Shown: one piece after another, positions 33,480-40,943 of the stretch | How the letters are laid out: every line of letters starts with the position of its first letter | Numbering within the stretch: the stretch's first letter is position 1 | NCBI GenBank assembly: GCA_016210855.1 | Contig: JACQTJ010000030.1 | Span: 1-52,283 of the forward strand | Length of the DNA: 52,283 nt | DNA from: Acidobacteriota bacterium | Lineage (GTDB): Bacteria > Acidobacteriota > Terriglobia > Acidiferrales > 2-02-FULL-67-57 | Direction: 5' to 3' | Notes under the pieces: model-generated | What the model saw: only the letters and a program-made list of their open reading frames with translations | The model's database searches: none | Told to the model about the DNA's origin: nothing | Program-made: the position numbers and the translations under genes

Positions 33480-33947
33480 TCATTCCCGGTGTTCCCTCCA
33501 CGGTTTGTAGAAGTACCCTAACCTTCGCAGTTCGCCCTTGTAAAACGCATGGATCCGCTCGCTAAACTGATATGAATCCTTGTCTTTGTACCTTCTGACT
33601 TCGTCCAAGTCATCTATTTGGACCGAACCCATAGCAATATCCGTAGCAGGCTGGTTTCCGTATTCGTCGACCAAACCTATGTTCGACATATAAACGTTTA
33701 CAGTTAGCCTCTTGAGTTCCCGATGCGCCTTGGCCGCTTTGTAGACGGCTTCCGACAGGTCCCAGGCTGCGAGGTCAAGCGTTTGCGTTGAACTGACCGT
33801 GAAGTTTATCGTTCCCGTTTGCCCGGACACCACAACTCGAGGAGGTTGGGGCTCGAGGTCAAAATCGCCACAGGAAGAGAGCACGATGAGGAGCGACAAC
33901 CCACAGACCCTCGATAGGAAGGATGAGTTCTTGCTGGCCGCCGACAT
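33480..33947 (-). CDS. predicted lipoprotein of unknown function
   Basis: The 155-residue protein begins MSAASKNSSFLSRV, a hydrophobic stretch, and the lipobox LSSC (Cys26), then a mature domain with no recognised family. Visible elements are VVSGQTGTINFTVSSTQTLD, LTVNVYMSNIGLVDEYGN and a C-terminal basic segment. ATG 33947 has GGAGGTG closely upstream. The gene is noticeably less GC-rich than its surroundings and lies just after the zinc-binding protein gene in the same orientation. Confidence 0.7.
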   Translation of the reverse strand: MSAASKNSSFLSRVCGLSLLIVLSSCGDFDLEPQPPRVVVSGQTGTINFTVSSTQTLDLAAWDLSEAVYKAAKAHRELKRLTVNVYMSNIGLVDEYGNQPATDIAMGSVQIDDLDEVRRYKDKDSYQFSERIHAFYKGELRRLGYFYKPWREHRE

Positions 33948-33969
33948 TCGGCACCTCCAAGTTGCTCGT

Positions 33970-34404
33970 TTATAGGCCTTCTGCACCCGGCGAGCAATCT
34001 GGCCGATAACTGGAGAGAAACCCCCGCACTTCCTGCCTCAACTCGTCCCACTTCTCGATGGTCAGGAGGGGCCCGTCTTGGCCGAACTGAATCCTGCCAG
34101 CGGGCCTTACCCAATAGCGAGGCCACAGCACGTACTCCGAGGGCTGCTCGAGGTTGCGACACAGGATGAGGGCGGCCAAGTATCTAGAGTCCTTTTTATC
34201 GAGCCAGTCATAAAACGCCACAAAGAGCACTTCGTATGGCCGCGGTCGAGCCTCGGGCGCGGCCTTCGCTGGTGGCCACGCGCCGAACCACCGAACGGGT
34301 CCGCCGCACCTCGGGCAGACTACGCGCTTTGGCCACCTCCGTATGGCGTCAATCCACGGGCGCCAATGTGTGTGGGCTTGGGGGCATCTGAATTCAGGTT
34401 TCAT
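33970..34404 (-). CDS. small zinc-ribbon protein of unknown function
   Basis: The 144 residues have an N-terminal metal-binding pattern FRCPQAHTHW followed by CPRCGG (a Cys/His and CxxC combination typical of a zinc ribbon), then a Trp/Tyr-rich domain (LFVAFYDWLDKKDSRYLAALILCRN, VLWPRYWVRP). No family recognised. ATG 34404 is preferred: AGAGGGG precedes it and the predicted promoter at 34466-34494 lies inside the longer frame that would start at 34512. Probably co-transcribed with the lipoprotein gene 22 bases downstream. Confidence 0.6.
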   Translation of the reverse strand: MKPEFRCPQAHTHWRPWIDAIRRWPKRVVCPRCGGPVRWFGAWPPAKAAPEARPRPYEVLFVAFYDWLDKKDSRYLAALILCRNLEQPSEYVLWPRYWVRPAGRIQFGQDGPLLTIEKWDELRQEVRGFLSSYRPDCSPGAEGL

Positions 34405-34465
34405 GAGAAGGCCCCTCTCGTAATCCGGCTGCGCTGTTATCTCTGCTACGGCGGCGTCTCCAACC

Positions 34466-34494
34466 CTTGTAGCATCGGCGAGGTCACACGTCAA
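34466..34494 (-). promoter_or_regulatory. sigma-70 promoter for the zinc-ribbon and lipoprotein genes
   Basis: Minus strand TTGACG (34489-34494), 17-base spacer, TACAAG (34466-34471). The leader to ATG 34404 is about 55 bases. Confidence 0.5.
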
Positions 34495-34723
34495 CCTGCC
34501 TGCCTGGTTCATCTCGGGTCGGGAGACTAGCGGGGAGTTTCAGCGCCCCACGTGAAAGAGGGTCCACGCCCGCGAGCGGCAAGGCCGTGCGGTCCGAGTA
34601 GAAGCCATCCGCAGATCCCGCCAAACTCACCTAAGGCACCTTACTTGTGGCATAGTAGGACCCAAGGGAGCTCACCCAAGGCTGCCACACGGCAATCAGG
34701 CAAACGCGCGGCGGGGCTGTCGG
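34495..34723. other. intergenic region without a convincing gene
   Basis: Together with the leader at 34405-34465, this is the longest gene-free stretch of the window. It contains one copy of the repeat at 34576-34601 and short G/C palindromes. A CATAGT box near 34652 could be a -10 for the PilZ gene but lacks a good -35. Open frames across it have no ribosome-binding site or protein-like composition. Confidence 0.5.
34576..34601 (+). repeat. imperfect direct repeat, left copy
   Basis: A 26-base unit starting GCGGCAAGG and ending TCCGAGTAG; 22 of 26 positions match the copy at 35422-35447. The pair brackets the PilZ-receiver gene. Confidence 0.5.
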
Positions 34724-35404
34724 ATGAAACCCAAGGAAAGCGGCAAGGAACGCCGGAAGAGCCCACGGCTCAAAACCCGGAAATTAATCTCCGCCGAATG
34801 GGGCGGGAAACAGTCTGCGCTGGGAGATCTAAGCGTCACGGGAGCTTTTGTTCGGACAAACCATCCCCTTGAGGTGGGGAAGGAACTGGAATTGCGATTG
34901 GTGGGCGGGCGCATGGCGAGACCCGTTGGCCTCAAAGCGGCCACACGCCACAGCGAACCCGGCTATGGAATGGGGGTGGAATTTACTGAGTTCCACGGGG
35001 AGGACCAGCGGGAGTTGGAATCGTTCCTGGTAAGGCTGGCCGTGCCTCGGATTCTGGTGGTGGACGACAACGAGGACATCCGGCGCGTGCTCAAGCTTGC
35101 GTTGGAGCGCGAAAAGTATGACGTTTTGACGGCCGCCGATGGAGTCGAAGGGCTGCAAAAGGCGTTGGATTCGCGGCCGGACTTGATTGTCTTGGATCTC
35201 ACTATGCCGGGGCTGTCCGGGTTGGAGGTTTGCCAGCGGTTGCGAGCCAGCCCCGACCTGGCGAACGTTCCTGTTCTTATTCTGAGCGCCACGACTGACC
35301 TGGCTGACGTTAGCTCGGCGCAGAAATTAGGTGCCATGTTCGTCCCTAAGCCCTTTCAGCCGCAGAAGCTGCTGGTTCACGTTCGGATGCTGCTGGAACG
35401 CTAG
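34724..35404 (+). CDS. PilZ-receiver protein
   Basis: The 226 residues have an N-terminal PilZ domain (about 8-105) with the cyclic di-GMP motifs RKSPR (RxxxR) and DLSVTG (D/NxSxxG), and a C-terminal receiver domain (about 108-226) with VVDDNED, acceptor Asp in IVLDLTMPG, LSATTD and KPFQP. It could integrate cyclic di-GMP and phosphorylation without a DNA-binding output, acting by protein contact. The ATG has only a weak ribosome-binding site. Imperfect direct repeats lie about 120 bases before and 20 bases after the gene. Confidence 0.9.
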   Translation: MKPKESGKERRKSPRLKTRKLISAEWGGKQSALGDLSVTGAFVRTNHPLEVGKELELRLVGGRMARPVGLKAATRHSEPGYGMGVEFTEFHGEDQRELESFLVRLAVPRILVVDDNEDIRRVLKLALEREKYDVLTAADGVEGLQKALDSRPDLIVLDLTMPGLSGLEVCQRLRASPDLANVPVLILSATTDLADVSSAQKLGAMFVPKPFQPQKLLVHVRMLLER

Positions 35405-35421
35405 CCGATTCTTCCCCGCGC

Positions 35422-35447
35422 GCGGCAAGGTCGCCCGCTCCGAGTAG
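35422..35447 (+). repeat. imperfect direct repeat, right copy
   Basis: Second copy of the 26-base unit GCGGCAAGG...TCCGAGTAG, 18 bases after the PilZ-receiver stop; differs from the left copy at four positions. Confidence 0.5.
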
Positions 35448-35475
35448 GCCTTCTCCTTCGCTCCCCTCGCGGCGC

Positions 35476-35504
35476 TTGTCCTGTCTCCACCTCTTCCCTA
35501 TACT
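35476..35504 (+). promoter_or_regulatory. sigma-70 promoter of the lpt-rpoN operon
   Basis: TTGTCC (35476-35481), 17-base spacer, TATACT (35499-35504), with GGAGAGGAGAG before the ATG at 35526. Confidence 0.65.
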
Positions 35505-35525
35505 GGCGATTGGGGAGAGGAGAGC

Positions 35526-37718
35526 ATGAAGCGGCCCCCGATAGAAAAGCTGCGGCGGCTGGCGTTGGTCGGCGTCGTGGCCGTGGGTCTGGTGCTGGCG
35601 GTGAGCTACGGAGTGCGCCGCTGGCGCGCCTACCAGGCCCGGCGCGCCGTGCCGGTCGCGATTGCGGGTGACGTCGAGCAGCAGGCGGAAAAGTTCACCT
35701 TCTCCCGCTCCGAAGCGGGCCGCACCCTCTTCACCGTCCAGGCGTCCCGCACCATTGAGCGCACCGGCAAGACCACGGTGTTGGAAGATGTGGTGGCGGT
35801 CATCTACGGGCGGGACGGCGGCCGCACCGATGAGATTCGCACCCGACGCTGCGAGTACGACGCCAACGGCACCGGCGAGATCACCTGTCCCGGTGAGGTG
35901 ACGGTCCGGTTGGGAGGTGGCCCCGCTTCAGACGCCACCCAGATGGCGGGCGCGGTTGTGTTCGCCACCGCCGGCGTGCGCTTTGATACCCGGCAGGGGG
36001 CGGCCTGGACCGATCAGGCAGTGCGCTTCAGCTTCCCCGAAGGGAGCGGCGAGGCGATTGGACTCCGCTACCAAGCGCAGGAACCAACGGCCCGGCTCGA
36101 GCGCCAGGTGCGCATCGGCTTGAACCGGGAGGGCGGAGCGCCCGTCGAAATCCAAGGCTCCCAGTTTCACTACTACGCCCGGAACCAGGTCCTTGAGCTC
36201 CTCCCGCCTCTCTCCCTCGAATCGGACGGTCGCCTCCTGGTGGCGGATCGCCTGCGGATGGAGCTCGACACCGGCTTCCGCGCCCGCCGAATTGAAGCCA
36301 CGGGCAACGTGCGCGCCCGAGGGAAGCAAGGCGACCGGGAGCTGGCCTTGCGCGCCCCGCGGGCCGTGGCTCTCTATGCGCCGGACGGCAGCCTGGAGCG
36401 GCTCGAAGCCCGCGACGGGGTGGAATTGATCGGCCGCAGTCCGCAATCAGAGGAACGGCTCACCTGCCGGGAGGCAGTGTTGAGCTTTGATACGTTGCAC
36501 CGCGAGGTGCACCGCGTAGTCGCCACCGGTGCCGCCGACCTGCTCGTCCGCACAGGCGAAGAAACCCGCGAACTGCGCGCCCCGGTGCTCGAGCTCACTC
36601 TGAGGGGGCCGGGACAGGCCGAGCAAGAGCTGGTCGCCAGCCAGCGCGGTACGCTCGAGATCAAGCGGCCGGGCGAGGGCCCGCGCACTCTGGCAGCCGA
36701 CCGGATCGAGCTCCGGTCCGAGGACAAGCAAAGGCTCAAGAGCCTGGCGGGGTCGGGCGGGGTCGAGACGAAGGCCGTGCGGCCGGACGGCTCCGAGCAG
36801 GCGACGGCCAGCGACGAGCTCCGGGCCCGCTTCGATCGGGAAGGGAAACTTGCCGAGGCCGAGCAGTGGGGGCGCTTTCGCTACCACGACGCGCGCTGGC
36901 GCGCCGAGGCAGGTCGCGCCCTCTACAATGGCGTTGCCGGGAACTTCCGGCTGAGCGAGCAGCCTGCGGTGTGGGATGCCACGATTCGCGTTACCGCCCG
37001 CACCCTCGAGCTGGCCGAAACTTCCGGCGCTTTCGAGGCCGACGGGGATGTTCGCACCACCCGGCAGCCCGCCGGCCCGAACGGCGAGCCGGTTCACTTT
37101 GCCGCCGCGCGCCTGCGCGCCGAGCGCCAGCGAGGCTGGGCCCGCTATGAGGGTCAGGCCCGAATGTGGGCGGGGCCGAACCGGCTGGCGGCCCACGCCA
37201 TCGAGCTGTTCGATAACCCGAGGAAACTCGCGGCCGCGGGGCAGGTGTCCGGTTTGTTCATTGAGGAGTCGCCGACGAAGGAGAACAGTGCCCAGGCGGC
37301 CGGGCCGCCCCGAGCCCTGACCGTGACCTCCGAGCGCTTCACCTATCTGGAAGCGGAGCGCCGGGGCGTGTTTGAAGAGAACGTGAAAGCTCGAAACGAC
37401 TTCGGACTGCTGACAGCGCCCCGGCTGGAGGTCTTCCTGGCGGCCGCCGGCGGGCAAAGCTCACAGAGCCTAGAGCGCGCGCACGCCGAAGGCGGAGTGC
37501 GCATTGAGCAGCCGGGCGGCCACGCGGAAAGCGAGCGGGCCGACTACCGCGCCGACACTCGCACCGTGGTTCTCTCCGGCGGCACGCCCACCATCGTGGA
37601 CGCGCAGCGCAGCACCATCACCGGCGCTCAATTGACTTTGTTTTTGGCGGATGGTACGATTCAAGTGAGTTCAGCTGAGGGAACACGCACCGTCACACGC
37701 CGACCGTGGGCGCGATGA
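35526..37718 (+). CDS. fused LptC/LptA-like lipopolysaccharide transport protein
   Basis: The 730-residue protein begins with a membrane anchor (about 12-32) followed by an LptC-like domain (EQQAEKFTFSRSEAGRTLFTVQA, VLEDVVAVIYGRDG). Several hundred residues of OstA/LptA-type repeats follow, with pairs such as ARRIEATGNVRARG and AHAEGGVRIEQPGGHAES, ending LSGGTPTIVDAQRSTITGAQL. Its length and internal repeats suggest it makes a substantial part of the periplasmic bridge on its own. lptB follows after three bases, confirming the pathway. It indicates a diderm cell with lipopolysaccharide-type outer membrane. Confidence 0.88.
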   Translation: MKRPPIEKLRRLALVGVVAVGLVLAVSYGVRRWRAYQARRAVPVAIAGDVEQQAEKFTFSRSEAGRTLFTVQASRTIERTGKTTVLEDVVAVIYGRDGGRTDEIRTRRCEYDANGTGEITCPGEVTVRLGGGPASDATQMAGAVVFATAGVRFDTRQGAAWTDQAVRFSFPEGSGEAIGLRYQAQEPTARLERQVRIGLNREGGAPVEIQGSQFHYYARNQVLELLPPLSLESDGRLLVADRLRMELDTGFRARRIEATGNVRARGKQGDRELALRAPRAVALYAPDGSLERLEARDGVELIGRSPQSEERLTCREAVLSFDTLHREVHRVVATGAADLLVRTGEETRELRAPVLELTLRGPGQAEQELVASQRGTLEIKRPGEGPRTLAADRIELRSEDKQRLKSLAGSGGVETKAVRPDGSEQATASDELRARFDREGKLAEAEQWGRFRYHDARWRAEAGRALYNGVAGNFRLSEQPAVWDATIRVTARTLELAETSGAFEADGDVRTTRQPAGPNGEPVHFAAARLRAERQRGWARYEGQARMWAGPNRLAAHAIELFDNPRKLAAAGQVSGLFIEESPTKENSAQAAGPPRALTVTSERFTYLEAERRGVFEENVKARNDFGLLTAPRLEVFLAAAGGQSSQSLERAHAEGGVRIEQPGGHAESERADYRADTRTVVLSGGTPTIVDAQRSTITGAQLTLFLADGTIQVSSAEGTRTVTRRPWAR

Positions 37719-37721
37719 GCC

Positions 37722-38447
37722 ATGGTTCAATTGACCGCCGTCGAGCTCAGCAAGTCCTTCCGGGGTCGCAAGGTTGTTGACGGCGTCAGCCTGAGCATTT
37801 CTCCCGGCGAAGTGGTGGGCCTGCTGGGCCCGAACGGCGCCGGGAAGACCACCACCTTCCACATCCTGGTCGGCCTTACCCGTCCCGATGCCGGCCGCGT
37901 CACCCTGAACGGAACTGACCTCACCCACTTCCCTATGTATTTGCGCGCCCGCCACGGGCTCGGCTACCTCCCCCAGGAGCCGTCGGTCTTCCGCAAGCTG
38001 ACGGTGGAGGAAAACATCCTGGCCGTGCTTGAGACCCTGCCGATTGACGGGCACGAGCGCCGGGAGCGCCTGGAGGAATTGCTGAACCTGATGGGCCTGG
38101 CCCACCTGCGGACTCATCCCTCCTACACGCTTTCCGGCGGGGAGCGGCGTCGGGTGGAGATCGCGCGCACACTGGTGATTTCTCCTTCCTTCATCCTGCT
38201 CGATGAGCCCTTCTCCGGCATCGACCCCATCACCGTGCTCGACATCCAGAAAATCGTGCGCGACCTGAGGGACCGCGGCATCGGCGTGCTGGTCACCGAC
38301 CACAACGTGCGCGAGACCCTGCGGGTCACCGACCGCGCCTACATCATCCACAACGGGCGCATCTTCCGCAGCGGCACCCCGCAGGAGTTGGGCAGCGACC
38401 CGGAGGTCCGGCGCATCTACCTCGGCGACAATTTCGAGCTTCGCTAG
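37722..38447 (+). CDS. lptB: LPS export ATPase LptB
   Basis: This 241-residue ABC ATPase energises extraction of LPS from the inner membrane with LptFG. Walker [10 protein letters not shown], signature [14 protein letters not shown], Walker [14 protein letters not shown] and the switch His in VTDHNVRET are all intact. The characteristic LptB C-terminus [11 protein letters not shown] is present. lptF/lptG are not in the window. Confidence 0.97.
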   Translation: MVQLTAVELSKSFRGRKVVDGVSLSISPGEVVGLLGPNGAGKTTTFHILVGLTRPDAGRVTLNGTDLTHFPMYLRARHGLGYLPQEPSVFRKLTVEENILAVLETLPIDGHERRERLEELLNLMGLAHLRTHPSYTLSGGERRRVEIARTLVISPSFILLDEPFSGIDPITVLDIQKIVRDLRDRGIGVLVTDHNVRETLRVTDRAYIIHNGRIFRSGTPQELGSDPEVRRIYLGDNFELR

Positions 38448-38453
38448 GCGGCC

Positions 38454-39902
38454 ATGAGCTGGCTCGAACCAAGACTTCAACTCAAAGTCACCCAGAAGCA
38501 GATCCTCACCCCGGGCCTGGTGCAGATGGTCAGCCTGCTGCAGCTCAACAAGCTCGAGCTGCGCACGATGATCGAGCAGGAGCTGATGCAGAACCCCGTG
38601 CTCGAAGAGGTGGCCGATGACGGGCTGCCGCGCGAGCCCGAACCGGGCGACCGGGAAGCCGCCGAGGACGGCTTTGAGCGCGCCGAGGCGGAAGTGCCGC
38701 GGGAGGAAGCCCCGGATCCTTTCGAAGAATTCGACATGAAGGCTGTTTTCGAGGAGTACATGGATGCCACCGAGCGCCAGGGGGAGCGCGAGGAAATCGA
38801 GCGGCCCGCCTTCGAGAACTTCCTCTCCCCGCCCAGCACCCTCACGGATCACCTGGAGTGGCAGTTGGGGCTGGCGCTGGCCACCGACGAGGTCAAAGCC
38901 GCGGCCCGCTCCATCATCGGCAACCTGAATGAGGACGGCTACCTGACGGCCACGCTGGAGGAAATCGCCTCGAGCGGCGCGCATGAGCGGGCCCACGTCG
39001 AGGGGGCTCTGCGGCTGGTGCAGGAGTTCGACCCGCTGGGGGTGGCGGCGCGCGACTTGCGCGAATGTCTGCTCGTGCAGCTGCACACCCTGGCCCCGGA
39101 AAACACCCTGGCCCAGCAGATCGTGAGCGACCACCTGAAGCAGGTGCAGAACAAGCAGTACCGCGAACTGAGCCGGGCCCTGAACCGGCCGCTGCCGGCG
39201 GTGCTGGCGGCCATCGAGGTGGTGAAGCGGCTCGATCCGCGGCCGGGGTTGCGCTACAACCGGACGCAGCCGCGGCTGATTGAGCCGGACATCTTCATGG
39301 TTAAGGTTGGGAACGACTACCAAGTGCTGTTGAACGAAGACGAGCTGCCCCAGCTCCGCTTGAGCCCGCTCTACCGGCGAATGCTGGACCGGCGCTCGGC
39401 CGCCCCCGACGTGCGCAACTATGTCCGCGAGCGGTTTGCCTCGGCCATCCAGCTGCTGAAGAACATCGAGCAGCGCAAGCACACCATTCTGCGCGTGTGC
39501 GAGATCATCGCCCAGCGTCAGCGCCAGTTCCTCGACCGCGGGCCCGACTGCTTGAGGCCGTTGATGATCAAAGAAGTGGCCGAGGAAGTGGGCGTGCATC
39601 CCTCGACGGTCAGCCGGGCGGTGGCCAACAAGTACGCCCATACCCCGCAGGGGGTGATGGAGCTGCGGGCATTCTTCTCCGAGGCGGTCGGGGGAGCCTC
39701 GGGTCACGATACTTCCTTGCTCACCTTGAAGCGCCGGGTGCGCAAGATGATCGAGGAGGAAGACCCGGCCCACCCCTTCACTGACGACCGCATCGCTCAA
39801 CTGCTGGCCGCCGAAGGAATCCGCGTCACCCGCCGCACGGTGGCCAAGTACCGCGAGGATATGAAAATCCCCAGCACCCACCAGCGGCGGGTGAAGCTAT
39901 AG
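38454..39902 (+). CDS. rpoN: RNA polymerase sigma-54 factor RpoN
   Basis: This 482-residue factor has the Gln/Leu-rich activator-interaction region I (LQLKVTQKQILTPGLVQMVSLLQ), an acidic region II, the core-binding domain (about 120-300), the helix-turn-helix EVAEEVGVHPSTVSRAVANKY, and the C-terminal RpoN box TRRTVAKYRE. It directs transcription from -24/-12 promoters such as the one at 7621 and needs AAA+ activators such as the one at 7714. The position after lptB is the conserved one. Confidence 0.97.
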   Translation: MSWLEPRLQLKVTQKQILTPGLVQMVSLLQLNKLELRTMIEQELMQNPVLEEVADDGLPREPEPGDREAAEDGFERAEAEVPREEAPDPFEEFDMKAVFEEYMDATERQGEREEIERPAFENFLSPPSTLTDHLEWQLGLALATDEVKAAARSIIGNLNEDGYLTATLEEIASSGAHERAHVEGALRLVQEFDPLGVAARDLRECLLVQLHTLAPENTLAQQIVSDHLKQVQNKQYRELSRALNRPLPAVLAAIEVVKRLDPRPGLRYNRTQPRLIEPDIFMVKVGNDYQVLLNEDELPQLRLSPLYRRMLDRRSAAPDVRNYVRERFASAIQLLKNIEQRKHTILRVCEIIAQRQRQFLDRGPDCLRPLMIKEVAEEVGVHPSTVSRAVANKYAHTPQGVMELRAFFSEAVGGASGHDTSLLTLKRRVRKMIEEEDPAHPFTDDRIAQLLAAEGIRVTRRTVAKYREDMKIPSTHQRRVKL

Positions 39903-39950
39903 TTCCCTCCCGGCGCGAGGAGGCCGGGGAACCGCCGCACCCGTTACCGC

Positions 39951-40877
39951 ATGCCTAGACACCGCAGCCGCCCCCGGGCCGCAAGGGGACGATCCGGCCG
40001 GACCCTGCGGGCCGCGTCCCTGGTCATCATCACCGGTTTGAGCGGGTCGGGGAAGGGCTCGATCTTGAAGGCCCTTGAGGATCTGGGCTACTACTGCGTG
40101 GACAACCTGCCCGTTCCGTTGATTTCCACCTTTGCGGACCTTTACGGGAAAACGAGCGAGGCGGTGCAGCGCGCCGCCCTGGTGGTGGACATCCGCGAAG
40201 GCAGCGCGCTGAAAGGTTTCCCCCGGCTGTTCGACAAGTTGCGCCGGCAGGTGCCGGTCACGCTGGTGTTTGTCGAGGCCAGCGACCCGGCCCTGGCCCG
40301 GCGCTTCAGCGAAACCCGCCGTCCCCATCCGCTGGGCGCAGACCTGCCGGTGCGGGAAGGCATCCGGCAGGAGCGCGCCCTGCTCGAGCCGATCCGGGCC
40401 CTGGCAGATGTCATCATTGACACGACTCGCTTCGGTCCGCACGAGCTGCGCCGGTTTGTCCAGGAGCGTTTCGGCGGGACCGACCGGCGGCGGCCGCTGT
40501 TGATTTCGCTGGTGAGCTTCGGCTACCGCTACGGGATTCCGCCCGACGCCGACCTGGTGTTCGACGTGCGCTTCCTCCCCAACCCCAACTTTGTCCCCGC
40601 CTACAAGCCCCTGGCCGGAACCCACCGCCGGGTGGCCGGCTACGTCCTCTCCTTCGCCCAAACGCGGCAGTTCTTGAGCCGCATCGAGCGCTTGCTGACT
40701 TACTTGATCCCGCACTACATTCACGAGGGCAAGAGCTACCTCAGCATCGCCTTCGGCTGCACGGGAGGCCGGCATCGGTCGGTGGCCATCGCCCAAGCCC
40801 TGCGCCGCCGGCTGGCCCGCAGCGGCCACCCGGCCATCATCAGCCATCGCGACGTTCACAAGAGGAGCCAGGGTTGA
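39951..40877 (+). CDS. rapZ: RNase adapter protein RapZ / nucleotide-binding YvcJ family
   Basis: The 308-residue P-loop protein has TGLSGSGKGSILKALEDLGYYCVDNLP at the start of the domain (about residue 28), EASDPALARRFSETRRPHPL, and the C-terminal RNA/metabolite-binding part FDVRFLPNPNFVP, SYLSIAFGCTGGRHRSV. In enterobacteria RapZ controls amino-sugar synthesis by guiding RNase E; elsewhere the role is less clear. The Walker A lysine is followed by Gly rather than Ser/Thr. Extra basic residues 1-25 suggest the true start could be later. hpf and ptsN, usual between rpoN and rapZ, are absent. Confidence 0.93.
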   Translation: MPRHRSRPRAARGRSGRTLRAASLVIITGLSGSGKGSILKALEDLGYYCVDNLPVPLISTFADLYGKTSEAVQRAALVVDIREGSALKGFPRLFDKLRRQVPVTLVFVEASDPALARRFSETRRPHPLGADLPVREGIRQERALLEPIRALADVIIDTTRFGPHELRRFVQERFGGTDRRRPLLISLVSFGYRYGIPPDADLVFDVRFLPNPNFVPAYKPLAGTHRRVAGYVLSFAQTRQFLSRIERLLTYLIPHYIHEGKSYLSIAFGCTGGRHRSVAIAQALRRRLARSGHPAIISHRDVHKRSQG

Positions 40878-40903
40878 CTTTCGGGCAGTCCGCTCCCTAT
40901 TGT
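40874..40903 (+). promoter_or_regulatory. sigma-70 promoter of the exporter-yicC-gmk-rpoZ operon
   Basis: TTGACT (40874-40879, overlapping the rapZ stop), 18-base spacer, TATTGT (40898-40903). Predicted start near 40910 supports ATG 40944. Confidence 0.6.
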
Positions 40904-40943
40904 TAGAGTTTTGTCCGCGGGCGCGGGTCGCCGCTGGGAGACG

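Noticed and set aside
34552-34872. 106-codon plus-strand frame overlapping the start of the PilZ-receiver gene
   Set aside because: No ribosome-binding site, no protein-like pattern, and most of it overlaps a convincing gene in another frame.
37671-39881. 736-codon minus-strand frame opposite lptB and rpoN
   Set aside because: Shadow of the real genes; no ribosome-binding site, and the composition is that of reverse-read GC-rich codons.
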